Notes: generated by a model from the letters alone, not told the origin. DNA of 40,095 bases from Rhizobium phaseoli (GCF_003985125.1 NZ_ML133597.1:1-40095); one strand, 5' to 3'. Counted from the first letter of the stretch, positions 1 through 7,806 are shown. Numbers and translations are program-made.

Positions 1-1253
1 TGTAAAGCCCGGATACATACCTGACAGATGTTCGGAGACATGCCTGACACTCAGTCCGGGCTTTTGAGATCGATTTTTGCGACCTGAGTTGCGCCGAAGA
101 ATACGCCGTAGAGACCGTCGTACTGGAGCGGACGGATGGCGAGGCGTTCGGTTTTGAAGGCGTTGGGCACGCGCCAGAATCGCCCCTTGAAGCTGACATA
201 GCCCTTGGTTGTTCCAACGCGGCGCACGATCTCACCGCTGTCATAGACCGGTTCAGGCAGGCGGTCGGGAAAGGGACGCGATGAGGGACGGTAGCGGCTC
301 GCCGGCACGGCCATGTCGATGCCCTGGTGGGGACGGTGATGGTTGTAGATGTCGCGCCAGCGGTCGAAGGCGTGTTGCGCCTGAGCGTGGCTGGCGAGCG
401 CGGCAAAGTCGAAGACCTCCGCCTTGAGGCTGCGGTGGAAGCGTTCGTTCTTACCGCGGCCCTGAGGGTGGTAGGGCTTGGCATGGATGAGGTCGATGCC
501 GAGCTTGAGCAGCCAGACGCGCAACCTTGTCCATTGGTTGGGGACGCCGGTGCCCCACGGCCGGCCGTTGTCGGTATAGATGGCCATCGGCAGGCCGTGG
601 CGGCGCAGGATCGGCTCCAGCCGGCCGCGAACGGTCAGCATGCGCTCGTCGGTGCAGGCTTCGAGCCCGACGGCGAAGCGGGAATGGTCGTCGATAACCG
701 TTAGAGGATGACACCAGAGACCTGAGACGAGCTGCGTGCGGCCCTTGAAGTCCATCTGCCAGAGCAGGTTGGGCGCCTCGCGCTCGAAGCGGCCGAGCGC
801 TGGCTGGCCGCCCATCTGCGGCCCGATGCGGTCGTGGCGCACCAGGATGGCGTGGACGGTGGAGGCAGATGGCGGCGCGGTCCCAAGATCCTGCAGCCGG
901 CGTGCGATCTTGCGCGCGCCCCAGGCTGGATGTTCGTCGCGTATCTCCAGCACCGCGTCCTCGAGATCGACGGCGGTGCGCCGCGGGCTCACATGCGGAC
1001 GGCGGGAGCGGTCCTCCACCGGCTCGCCTGCCCGCAGGCGCTGCAGCCAGACATAGCCTGTCTGCCGGCTGATGCCGAAGCGCTGGCAAAGCGCCGAGAC
1101 ATTCGCACCTTCGAGCCCCGCCAACCGGCAGAATTCCAAACGCTCATCCACAACTGACCTCGACCGCCAAACCATGCCGACCTCCCGAAAAAGCATCTCG
1201 AAAGTGTCAGGCATGTCTCCGAACATCTGTCAGGTATGTATCCGGGCTTTACA
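1..1253 (-). mobile_element. IS481-like insertion sequence, complete copy
   Basis: The element is bounded by 51-bp perfect terminal inverted repeats at 1-51 and 1203-1253, both beginning TGTAAAGCCCGGATACATAC when read inward. It holds one transposase gene on the minus strand, whose stop codon (51-53) starts on the last base of the left repeat. Length is 1253 bp, normal for the family. The right flank begins CTTGAGCCTGGG, which is the loop and right arm of an intergenic palindrome, so the element has split that repeat. The left flank lies outside the window, so a target duplication cannot be checked. A second copy in the opposite orientation starts at 39969. Confidence 0.93.
51..1175 (-). CDS. 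IS481-family DDE transposase
   Basis: This 374-residue integrase-core transposase carries out cut-and-join of the surrounding insertion sequence. An N-terminal helix-turn-helix region (about residues 10-60, with GISRQTGYVWLQRL) precedes an integrase core with the DDE triad: D142 in QMDFKG, D202 in YTDNG and E244 in GKNERFHR. The C-terminal segment is short and basic, as in IS481 members. I place the start at 1175 because GGGAGG lies six bases upstream. The frame is open further upstream to an ATG at 1226, but that stretch overlaps the terminal repeat. The second copy at 40047 has the same Shine-Dalgarno and start, and the only base difference visible between the overlapping copies lies in the leader (C to T). 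Confidence 0.92.
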   Translation of the reverse strand: MVWRSRSVVDERLEFCRLAGLEGANVSALCQRFGISRQTGYVWLQRLRAGEPVEDRSRRPHVSPRRTAVDLEDAVLEIRDEHPAWGARKIARRLQDLGTAPPSASTVHAILVRHDRIGPQMGGQPALGRFEREAPNLLWQMDFKGRTQLVSGLWCHPLTVIDDHSRFAVGLEACTDERMLTVRGRLEPILRRHGLPMAIYTDNGRPWGTGVPNQWTRLRVWLLKLGIDLIHAKPYHPQGRGKNERFHRSLKAEVFDFAALASHAQAQHAFDRWRDIYNHHRPHQGIDMAVPASRYRPSSRPFPDRLPEPVYDSGEIVRRVGTTKGYVSFKGRFWRVPNAFKTERLAIRPLQYDGLYGVFFGATQVAKIDLKSPD

Positions 1254-1332
1254 CTTGAGCCTGGGATCCATGTCCGCTACCGGTGGATGTGGTGTGGATG
1301 CTCGGCTGAAGGCCGAGCATGACGGAGTGTGA
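1254..1332. repeat. Family A palindromic repeat, right half (copy A1)
   Basis: This is the remainder of an intergenic palindromic element cut by the insertion sequence. It starts with the loop CTTGA and right arm GCCTGGGAT, then continues through a second hairpin (GCTCGGCTGAAGGCCGAGC) to CATGACGGAGTG. The same layout is seen intact at 18542-18645. The missing left half would have been an ATCCCAGGC arm, which is what remains at 39941-39968. Confidence 0.8.
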
Positions 1333-1544
1333 GGTCGACCGAAGAGCCAATCAGGGCGCAGAACTCATGTCAAGAATGCCGGCCGTTAGCAAACCAAGTG
1401 GATACTAGCTCACGGTTGAACAAGGTGAGTAGGTGCCGCTTTGGCCCTTGGCTTGCGCTCGAGGCGCCTATCGCTGACCTTCTCGTTCCGTCATCTGCAC
1501 GGTCGGTGCCGGCAGGCGGAAGGAGCAAACCCTCACCGCCAACC
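1333..1544. other. Intergenic, nothing recognised
   Basis: Between the repeat remnant and the end of the FAD-linked dehydrogenase I find no convincing reading frame, RNA gene or terminator. The frames open here lack a ribosome-binding site and run antisense into the neighbouring gene. Confidence 0.5.
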
Positions 1545-2981
1545 TCACACGTCGAGACTAACCACCTTCCCAGGATTCATGATACCAGCCGGATCGAAGG
1601 CGCGTTTGATGCGGCGCATCAGCTCGATTTCGATCGCCGGGCGGATCGTCGCCAGTTCGTCGCGCTTCAACTGGCCGATGCCGTGCTCGGCCGAGATCGA
1701 ACCGCCATGGGCGAGCACCAGCCCGTGGACGATGTGGTTCATTTCGCGCCAGCGGGCAATGAAGGCGGCCTTGTCGGCGCCGACCGGCTGGGAAATATTG
1801 TAATGAATATTGCCGTCGCCCATATGGCCGAAGGCGCAGATGCGGGCGCCGGGCATTGCCGCCATAACGGCCTGTTCGGCCTCGGCGATGAAATGCGGGA
1901 TCTTCGATACCGGCACCGACACGTCGTGCTTGATCGATCCGCCTTCCGGCTTCTGGGCATCCGACATGCTCTCGCGCATGTGCCAGATGGCTTGCTGCTG
2001 GGCCACGGATGTGGCGATCGCCGCATCAAGCACCAGCCCGGCCTCAAAACCCTGTTCGAGTACGCCGTTCATCATCCGCTCGGCCGTCTCGGCCGAATCC
2101 GAGGTCGAAATATCGATCAGCACGTACCAGGGATAGGCCGCTTCCAGCGGATCGCGCACGCCGTCGATATGGCGCGAGGTGATCTCGACGCCGAAGCGCG
2201 GCATCAGCTCGAAGCCGGTGAGCGAGGTGCCGCAGAGGCTGGCGGCCAAGTTGAAGAGGGCAAGCGCGTCCTCGACCGAATTGAGGCCGGCGAATGCCAC
2301 CTGATGGCCGAGCGGCTGGGGAAACAGCTTCAGCACCGCCCCGGTGATGATGCCGAGCGTGCCTTCGGCGCCGATGAAGAGATCGCGCAGGTCGTAGCCG
2401 GTATTGTCCTTCTTCAGCCGGCGCAGGCCATCCCAGATCTCGCCGGTCGGCAGCACCACTTCGAGGCCAAGGCAGAGCTGGCGCATATTGCCGTAGGCCA
2501 GCACCGCCGTGCCGCCGGCATTGGTGGAGAGATTGCCGCCGATACGGCACGAGCCCTCCGAGCCTAGCGACAGCGGAAAGAGCCGGCCATGCGCTTCTGC
2601 CGCTTTCTGCACATCGGCCAGAATGGCGCCGCCGTCGGCGACCAGCACGTTCGCCACCGGATCGACGTCGCGGATTCTCGTCATGCGCTCGAGCGACAGG
2701 ATGATATCGGACTTGCCGGTGCGCGGCGTCTGGCCGCCGACGAGGCCGGTATTGCCGGTCTGCGGCACGATTGCCGTCCCGGTCTCGGTGGCGAGTTTCA
2801 TGATATCGGAGACCTCCTCGACCGAGCCGGGCTTCAGCAGGAGAGGGGAGGAGCCGTGGTAGAGGCCGCGGTTTTCGATCAGATGCGGCGCCAGATCGGC
2901 CTCGCTGCGCAGCGCGTATTTGTCGCCGACGATTGCGGCGAAGCGGTCGAGAAGATCGGTGGAAATGCCGGGGGTGCTCAT
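1545..2981 (-). CDS. FAD-linked 2-hydroxyacid dehydrogenase (GlcD / D-2-hydroxyglutarate dehydrogenase family)
   Basis: This enzyme oxidises a D-2-hydroxyacid to a 2-oxoacid with FAD, passing electrons to a carrier. The family includes D-lactate, glycolate (GlcD) and D-2-hydroxyglutarate dehydrogenases. Counting from the upstream ATG at 2993 (482 residues), the FAD-binding PCMH domain spans about 42-225 with PQTGNTGLVGGQ at 77-88. The C-terminal FAD-oxidase domain carries the metal-site motif FGHMGDGNIHYN (388-399) and the closing SAEHGIGQLKRDEL and FDPAGIMNPGK motifs. I prefer the second ATG (2981): the AGAGG stretch lies 12 bases before it but abuts the ATG at 2993. Substrate cannot be read from sequence, but length and motifs are closest to D-2-hydroxyglutarate dehydrogenases. 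A family C repeat separates it from the upstream tsaC. Confidence 0.88.
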   Translation of the reverse strand: MSTPGISTDLLDRFAAIVGDKYALRSEADLAPHLIENRGLYHGSSPLLLKPGSVEEVSDIMKLATETGTAIVPQTGNTGLVGGQTPRTGKSDIILSLERMTRIRDVDPVANVLVADGGAILADVQKAAEAHGRLFPLSLGSEGSCRIGGNLSTNAGGTAVLAYGNMRQLCLGLEVVLPTGEIWDGLRRLKKDNTGYDLRDLFIGAEGTLGIITGAVLKLFPQPLGHQVAFAGLNSVEDALALFNLAASLCGTSLTGFELMPRFGVEITSRHIDGVRDPLEAAYPWYVLIDISTSDSAETAERMMNGVLEQGFEAGLVLDAAIATSVAQQQAIWHMRESMSDAQKPEGGSIKHDVSVPVSKIPHFIAEAEQAVMAAMPGARICAFGHMGDGNIHYNISQPVGADKAAFIARWREMNHIVHGLVLAHGGSISAEHGIGQLKRDELATIRPAIEIELMRRIKRAFDPAGIMNPGKVVSLDV

Positions 2982-3006
2982 CGGGTCGATCATCCTCTGT
3001 GGCTTC

Positions 3007-3112
3007 TAAAGCGCGTCACGATCTTTCAGATTTGCTTGTCACGCTTTAGGTCTTTATTTTCTCGCATGTCTTTATCGCAAAACCGCTGCACACTTTTGCG
3101 AGACATGCTCTA
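3007..3112. repeat. Family C intergenic repeat (copy C1)
   Basis: This element of about 105 bp runs from AAAGCGCGTCACGATC to GAGACATGCTCTAT and includes ATCGCAAAACCGC. It matches 8843-8949 in the same orientation and 30826-30934 in the opposite one. It lies between the tsaC stop and the start of the FAD-linked dehydrogenase, both on the minus strand. Confidence 0.85.
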
Positions 3113-3121
3113 TCAGCTCTA

Positions 3122-4126
3122 TCAGTCGCGCGGGGCGGCAGCCCTTTGCAGGCGGTCGTTGATCGCTTCGCCCAGGCCGTCGTCCGGAATGGGCGAAAAG
3201 GCGATGCTCGAAACGCCGCTGGCATCGGCCCGCTTCATGTAATCGAAAAGATTGGCCGCCGCTTCCGCAAGATCGCCGCGCGGGCTGAGGTCGAGGACGA
3301 TGCGGGCGTCGCGTGCGCCTTCGACCGCCGCACCGCCGAAGGTGATCAGCGCCTCGCCGGGTTCCACCGCGCTCGCATTGAGGCGCACGCTGGCGCCCGG
3401 CGCATAATGCGAGGCGAGCATGCCCGGCGCCTCGATGGCGGCCGATGCCTTTTTGGCGCGCAGCAGCGGCCGGCCGGCGACACGCTCGATCTCGCGGGCC
3501 GCCAGACCGCCGGGCCGAAGCAGCCTCACCCGGTCGCCTTCCACCTTGACGATCGTCGATTCGACGCCGACGGCGCTCGGGCCCGCATCGAGGATCAACG
3601 GGATTTTCGCGCCGAGATCGGCCTCGACATGGGCCGCACTCGTCGCGCTGATGGCGCCCGAGGTATTGGCGCTCGGGGCGGCGAGCGGCCGCCCGAAGGC
3701 GCCGATCAGGGCGCCGGCGAACCCCTTCGGCACGCGCACGCCGACACTGTCGAGACCGGCGGTCGCCAGCGAATGGATCGGGCTTTCGGCCTTGAGCGGC
3801 AGCACGAGCGTCAGCGGACCTGGCCAGAAGGCTTCGGCCAGCGCCCGCGACAGCGGATCGAACTCGGCATGGTGTTCGGCCATGGCAAGGTCGGCCATGT
3901 GGCAGATCAGCGGATTGAAGCGCGGCCGGCCCTTCGTCTCGTAGATGCGGGTGATGGCAGCCGGATTGGTGGCGTCGGCCGCAAGGCCGTAGACCGTCTC
4001 GGTCGGCATGGCGATGGCAAAGCCGGCGGCAAGCGCGGTCGAGGCCGCTTCGAGCGCCGCCGGCCTGTCTGCCTCTATGTCGATGATGCGTGCCATGTGC
4101 TGCCCGGAGTTGATCCCGGCAGTCAT
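3122..4126 (-). CDS. tsaC: L-threonylcarbamoyladenylate synthase, two-domain Sua5 type
   Basis: It makes threonylcarbamoyl-AMP from threonine, bicarbonate and ATP, the first step of t6A formation at position 37 of ANN-decoding tRNAs in the cytosol. The YrdC-like domain fills about residues 15-215, with PTETVYGLA (41-49), KGRPRFNPL (65-73) and PSANTSG (151-157), which form the nucleotide and threonine site. The roughly 120 extra C-terminal residues after a linker containing LASHYAPGA are the Sua5 domain, so this is the long Sua5 form rather than short TsaC. The ATG at 4126 has GGAAAG at good spacing. The alternative ATG at 4096 lacks one. The gene lies 31 bases after the unknown minus-strand gene and may be cotranscribed with it. 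Confidence 0.93.
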   Translation of the reverse strand: MTAGINSGQHMARIIDIEADRPAALEAASTALAAGFAIAMPTETVYGLAADATNPAAITRIYETKGRPRFNPLICHMADLAMAEHHAEFDPLSRALAEAFWPGPLTLVLPLKAESPIHSLATAGLDSVGVRVPKGFAGALIGAFGRPLAAPSANTSGAISATSAAHVEADLGAKIPLILDAGPSAVGVESTIVKVEGDRVRLLRPGGLAAREIERVAGRPLLRAKKASAAIEAPGMLASHYAPGASVRLNASAVEPGEALITFGGAAVEGARDARIVLDLSPRGDLAEAAANLFDYMKRADASGVSSIAFSPIPDDGLGEAINDRLQRAAAPRD

Positions 4127-4157
4127 TAGGCTTTCCGTCGCCGCCGATCAATCGCTG

Positions 4158-4775
4158 TTATAGCTGCCGGATGATTTCGCGCAGTTGTTCATTGCGGGCG
4201 CCGAGCAGCAGGATGTTGCGGATCGCCGCCTGCGGATCGTGGGTGCGAAAGAGCAGCCCGTTACCGCGCACCGAGCGGTCGATAGTCATCTTTTCCGAGG
4301 AATCTTCGCCCGGCTTCATCGCGACGGCGAAATACATACGGGAATAGCCGACGTCGATCCGCTGGAAGAAATTGTCGTTGTCGCCGATGTCGGAGTAGAA
4401 GTTGGCGATATAGAAGGCCCAGTTGACCTCTTCATAGTGCGCGAACTTCGTGCGCGCGGCGGTAACGTGGCAGTAGCCGAGATGCGGGCTGTCCTCCAGC
4501 GTCCGGTGGAAGATCATTTTCGGAAACTGGATCGAGTGGTGGAAGCCGTTGATATGCTGATGTGTCTTCTCGCCGGCCACCTGCAGCTTGCGGCCGGTCT
4601 TTGCGGCGACCTCGTCATGGGTGAGGTAGCGCCGTTCCTCCGCCAGCCAGTGCCGCCGTTCGCGGGGGATGCGGCCGGTGCGCAGGAATTCGGAATGGGC
4701 GGCAATCGGCTGCCGCTCCCGTAATTTGCTGGTGTCCTTCGCATCGAAATAGCGGAGTCTGGCCATGGATCGCAT
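4158..4775 (-). CDS. Conserved protein of unknown function, 205 residues
   Basis: I do not recognise the family. The protein is soluble, with no signal peptide or membrane segment, and is rich in charged and aromatic residues. Its N-terminal half is basic (for example LRTGRIPRERRHWLAEERR). The middle holds a histidine-rich stretch (KTHQHINGFHHSIQFPKM) and a tyrosine/phenylalanine-rich stretch (WAFYIANFYSDIGDNDNFF). It lies 31 bases upstream of tsaC in the same direction, so it is probably the first gene of that transcript. The start is uncertain: ATGs at 4775 and 4766 are both possible and neither has a strong Shine-Dalgarno. Codon use and a clean, full-length frame argue for a real gene. Confidence 0.75.
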   Translation of the reverse strand: MRSMARLRYFDAKDTSKLRERQPIAAHSEFLRTGRIPRERRHWLAEERRYLTHDEVAAKTGRKLQVAGEKTHQHINGFHHSIQFPKMIFHRTLEDSPHLGYCHVTAARTKFAHYEEVNWAFYIANFYSDIGDNDNFFQRIDVGYSRMYFAVAMKPGEDSSEKMTIDRSVRGNGLLFRTHDPQAAIRNILLLGARNEQLREIIRQL

Positions 4776-5089
4776 TCTTCGGTCGGTCTGTTTTCCCTCA
4801 AGGATAGGGTCCTATGCTTAAGGCAGTGTTAACATGGTTCCGGTTGCGCCACCGCTGCCCGCGGATGCGAATGGATGTCGCAAATGCGACGGTGGCCGGC
4901 ATCCAACAGCCGACCTCTTTGTCAAACGGGCCTTTACGCCATGTCGCAATTGACGATAATTGCCTGGAGAGTTGGCGATGCGATCGATCGGACCGGGCCG
5001 CCACAGCCTTGCTGCATCCTGTCGTCAATTTCGAAGCCGATGTCGCATTACAACCAAGCAGCAGGCGGGCTCGGTGATTAAATGACGCT
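4776..5089 (+). promoter_or_regulatory. Upstream region of the Rieske oxygenase with three ATGTCGCA repeats
   Basis: This 314-base divergent intergenic region contains no convincing gene. The octamer ATGTCGCA occurs exactly three times, at 4875-4882, 4941-4948 and 5040-5047. The first copy is part of a small palindrome, GTCGCA-AA-TGCGAC (4877-4890). Repeated direct half-sites before a catabolic oxygenase suggest binding of an activator, but I cannot name the regulator. Confidence 0.4.
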
Positions 5090-6424
5090 ATGAACAATTC
5101 TCCCGAAGGAGAAGGAAGCGGGCGCGCTTCCGCCGGCCTTCTGCTTGAGGGCGGCAACCACGGGCACGAGGACATGAAGATGGATATTCGCAGCAACGTT
5201 TTGCGTCAGCTCAAGAACCGCCGTGAGGGTTTCAGCCTCGAGCAGCCGTTCTATATCGACGAGGATTATTTCCGGCTCGACATGGAGATGATCTATTATC
5301 GCGACTGGCTGTTCATCGGCCATGATTGCGAACTGCCGAAGCCGGGCGCCTATTTCACCGTCCAGATCGGCAGCTATCCCGTCGTCATCGTCCGCGGCCG
5401 CGACAATGTCATCCGTGCCTTCCACAACAGCTGTCGCCATCGCGGTTCGCGCGTCTGCACCAAGGACCACGGCTCCTCCGTGCGCCTCGTCTGCCCTTAC
5501 CATCAGTGGACCTATGATCTCGACGGCAAGCTCGCCTTCGCCCGCCACATGGGCGACGATTTCGACAAGACCGGCTTCAACCTGAAGCCCGTCCATTGCG
5601 AAAGTGTGGCCGGCTATATCTTCATCTGCCTGGCCGACGCCGCTCCGGATTTCCAGACGGTGCGCGACAAGATCGAGCCTTATATGGCGCCGCACCGCAT
5701 CGGCGAGACCAAGGTCGCCTTCCAGAGCACGATCATCGAGAAGGGCAACTGGAAGCTCGTCTGGGAAAACAATCGCGAGTGCTATCACTGCGCCGCCAAT
5801 CACCCGGAACTCTGCCGCACCTATCCGGAAGCGCCGAGCGTCACCGGCACGGACGGCGGCGCCGACGATCCGGAAATCGCCGGCCACTGGGCGCGCTGCG
5901 AGGCCGCCGGCCTGCCGAGCAAGTTCCAGATTTCCCCGGACGGTCAGTTCCGCACCGCCCGCATGCCGCTGATCGAGGATGCCGAAAGCTACACCATGTC
6001 GGGCAAGCCCGCCGTCAAGCGCCGGATTGCCGACGATATCTCGATCGACCGTATCGGCACCATGCTGCTCTTCCATTATCCGACGACGTGGAACCACCTG
6101 CTCGGCGACCATGCCATCTCCTTCCGCGTGCTGCCGCTCAGCGCCAACGAGACGGCGGTGACGACCAAGTGGCTCGTCCACAAGGATGCGGTCGAGGGCG
6201 TGGACTACAATCTCGAGGAACTGACGCACGTCTGGACCGAGACCAACGACCAGGATCGCCGCATCGTCGAAGAGAATGCCTTCGGCATCCACTCGCCCGC
6301 CTATGAGCCCGGTCCCTATTCGTCCGTGCATGAAGGCGGCGTCATGCAGTTCCTCGAGTGGTATACGAACTTTATGGTGAACCGCCTGCAGGGCGACCAG
6401 GCGAAAATCTCCGCCGTCGCCTGA
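5090..6424 (+). CDS. Rieske non-heme iron oxygenase alpha subunit, glycine-betaine demethylase (GbcA)-like
   Basis: This is a ring-hydroxylating-type oxygenase that most resembles GbcA, which removes a methyl group from glycine betaine. Residues below are counted from the ATG at 5090. The Rieske [2Fe-2S] site is C115-x-H117 and C135-x2-H138. The mononuclear iron motif is ENNRECYHCAANHPEL, with H233 and H238, and the conserved NDQDRR stretch lies near the C-terminus. The family usually begins near residue 29-31, so the ATG at 5174 or 5180 may be the true start. The first 28 residues are low in complexity. No flavin/ferredoxin reductase partner (GbcB) is in the window, so electrons must come from elsewhere. 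The GbcA assignment rests on recalled similarity. A related methylamine or stachydrine substrate is possible. Confidence 0.85.
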   Translation: MNNSPEGEGSGRASAGLLLEGGNHGHEDMKMDIRSNVLRQLKNRREGFSLEQPFYIDEDYFRLDMEMIYYRDWLFIGHDCELPKPGAYFTVQIGSYPVVIVRGRDNVIRAFHNSCRHRGSRVCTKDHGSSVRLVCPYHQWTYDLDGKLAFARHMGDDFDKTGFNLKPVHCESVAGYIFICLADAAPDFQTVRDKIEPYMAPHRIGETKVAFQSTIIEKGNWKLVWENNRECYHCAANHPELCRTYPEAPSVTGTDGGADDPEIAGHWARCEAAGLPSKFQISPDGQFRTARMPLIEDAESYTMSGKPAVKRRIADDISIDRIGTMLLFHYPTTWNHLLGDHAISFRVLPLSANETAVTTKWLVHKDAVEGVDYNLEELTHVWTETNDQDRRIVEENAFGIHSPAYEPGPYSSVHEGGVMQFLEWYTNFMVNRLQGDQAKISAVA

Positions 6425-6476
6425 TGCACCTCGCCTGCGCCGCAGCCCAAGCGGTTCAGGCGATCCAAAACAGAAA

Positions 6477-6499
6477 AAGCGGCCGGTTTCCGGCCGCTT
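6477..6499. terminator. GC-rich hairpin after the Rieske oxygenase
   Basis: The stem AAGCGGCCGG pairs with CCGGCCGCTT around a TTT loop, 53 bases after the oxygenase stop. On the plus strand no T-run follows. On the minus strand the stem is followed by TTTTTCTGTTTT, so its intrinsic-terminator polarity is for leftward transcription, although it may still end the oxygenase message. Confidence 0.5.
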
Positions 6500-6563
6500 G
6501 GAACCATTCGGCGGCAAATGCGTTGCTGGGCAGGCGGTAATCGCCGTCGAATGGAGAGAAGTA

Positions 6564-7019
6564 ATGATCGGGCTGAAAAACAAAATCGCGACCGCAGTTC
6601 TGGCTGCCGCCGTCCTGCTGACAGGCTTTGTCCCGTCGCAGGCAATCCAGATGCCGACCGCCCCACAGGTGGAAAAGTCCTCCGACATCGAGAGCGTCCA
6701 ATACCGCCGCTATTATCGCCGCGACTATTACAGGCCCGGCTACCGCCCCGGCGCCTATTATCGCCCCGGCTATTACGGCGGCTATCGCGGCTACAGCTAC
6801 TATCGTCCGGGTTATCGCCACTATAACGGCTATTGGTACCCGCTCGCCGCCTTCGGCGCCGGCGCGATCATTGCCGCACCGCGCTACGCGGCGCCCGCGC
6901 CGCGCTACGGCTCGGCTCACGTCGCCTGGTGCGCCAACCGCTACCGTTCCTATCGGCCCTACGACAACACGTTCCAGCCCTATAACGGCCCGCGCCAGCA
7001 GTGCTACTCGCCGTATTGA
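6564..7019 (+). CDS. Secreted BA14K-like protein
   Basis: This 151-residue exported protein starts at an ATG preceded by GGAGAG. It has a signal peptide (MIGLKNKIATAVLAAAVLL, cleavage probably after SQA near residue 27) and a long Tyr/Arg/Gly-rich middle with repeated YYRPGY units (about 45-90). A hydrophobic Ala/Gly stretch follows (LAAFGAGAIIAAPRYAAP), and the end is a BA14K-type segment running from HVAWCANRYRSYRPYDNTF to QQCYSPY with two cysteines. BA14K proteins of Brucella and rhizobia are envelope-associated and described as immunoreactive or lectin-like. The precise role is unknown. It forms a single-gene unit. Confidence 0.85.
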   Translation: MIGLKNKIATAVLAAAVLLTGFVPSQAIQMPTAPQVEKSSDIESVQYRRYYRRDYYRPGYRPGAYYRPGYYGGYRGYSYYRPGYRHYNGYWYPLAAFGAGAIIAAPRYAAPAPRYGSAHVAWCANRYRSYRPYDNTFQPYNGPRQQCYSPY

Positions 7020-7051
7020 GGTAGGCACGACAAACGCAGGGCTGCGCGCTA

Positions 7052-7179
7052 CCCCACTCTCCGCGTCATCCTCGGCCTTGAGCTGCCTTGAGCCGAGGAT
7101 CCATGCCCGCTGCTGGTGGAGGCCAAGGTGGATGCTCGGGTCAAGCTAGGTCAAGCCCGAGGATGACAGAGAGTGGGGG
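7052..7179. repeat. Family A palindromic repeat (copy A2)
   Basis: Two hairpins lie head to tail between CCCCACTCTCC and GAGAGTGGGG. The first contains CCTCGGCCTTGAG and GAGCCGAGGAT, the second GGATGCTCGGGTC and GCCCGAGGATGACAG. The whole element is also imperfectly palindromic, since its ends complement each other. Confidence 0.85.
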
Positions 7180-7300
7180 AAGCTCTGCGCCTAATTCCGG
7201 GAGATCCGGGTTAGCAGCATCTATGGCGGGAGACACGATGACGCCGCGACTCTGTCGGACGCTTCCGTCAACCGTACTCGTTGTTCGTCGGCTGCGAAAC

Positions 7301-7564
7301 TCAGTGAACGGCGGTTATGACTGAAATGCCCGCTTCGTCGGCGGCACGGATAAGCGCTGCTCGCGCGTCCTCAGCCGGAATTTCTCCGTGAATTGCCATC
7401 CGGCACGCCCTGATCGCGATAAGATATTCGTCGCCATCGTCGATCGGCCAGCCAACCGTCAGCATTTCGGCAGCCTGCACAAGCGTTGCAACCAGCTTGT
7501 ATCTTTCCGGCCCACTCACAACCAGCATCAGAGGGGCAAACTCTTCGGATGTGCACCACTTCAT
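7301..7564 (-). CDS. DUF982 domain protein
   Basis: This small protein of 87 residues fills one DUF982 domain, a family common in rhizobia and of unknown function. Typical features are the core TVGWPIDDGDEYLIAIRACRM and the helix AEDARAALIRAADEAGI at the C-terminus. The ATG at 7564 is chosen because GGGGAG lies about ten bases upstream. The frame also opens with a GTG at 7582, but that codon overlaps the Shine-Dalgarno. The gene is isolated between two family A repeats with no partner in the same direction. Confidence 0.8.
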   Translation of the reverse strand: MKWCTSEEFAPLMLVVSGPERYKLVATLVQAAEMLTVGWPIDDGDEYLIAIRACRMAIHGEIPAEDARAALIRAADEAGISVITAVH

Positions 7565-7656
7565 GACATTAGGTCTCCCCACGGTAAATATATTAGTAAC
7601 CGTGCAAGAACCGTTCCGGGCGAGGTGGCGGTGCGCGCAGCGTCGCGCAATTGCGT

Positions 7657-7740
7657 TGTACCGACGGTGAGTTTGGCCGGAGTGTCACCCCATTCTCCGT
7701 CATCCTCGGGTCAAGCCCGAGGATGACGGCGAATGGAGTG
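7657..7740. repeat. Family A palindromic repeat (copy A3, single hairpin)
   Basis: A perfect hairpin, TCATCCTCGGG-TCAA-GCCCGAGGATGA, flanked by ATTC and GAAT. The leader from TGTACCGACGGTGAGTTTGG is shared with the copy at 39906-39968, which shows that the repeat unit extends left of the hairpin. Confidence 0.8.
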
Positions 7741-7806
7741 AGCTCTGTGATAGATGCCGCAACGTATGGCGGATGAGGGGCGGCACGCCCACCGCACCGC
7801 TCACAT

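Noticed and set aside
3146..4129. Long plus-strand open frame of 327 codons opposite tsaC
   Set aside because: It is antisense to a clear Sua5 gene, has no family similarity and shows the Arg/Gly/Ala/Asp-rich composition typical of shadow frames in high-GC DNA.
4798..5196. 132-codon minus-strand frame upstream of the Rieske gene
   Set aside because: Composition is irregular and Ser/Arg-rich with no similarity. The region is better explained as regulatory sequence with the ATGTCGCA repeats.
5078..6688. 536-codon minus-strand frame across the Rieske oxygenase
   Set aside because: It mirrors the oxygenase codons and has no recognisable motif. The plus-strand gene has intact Rieske and iron sites.
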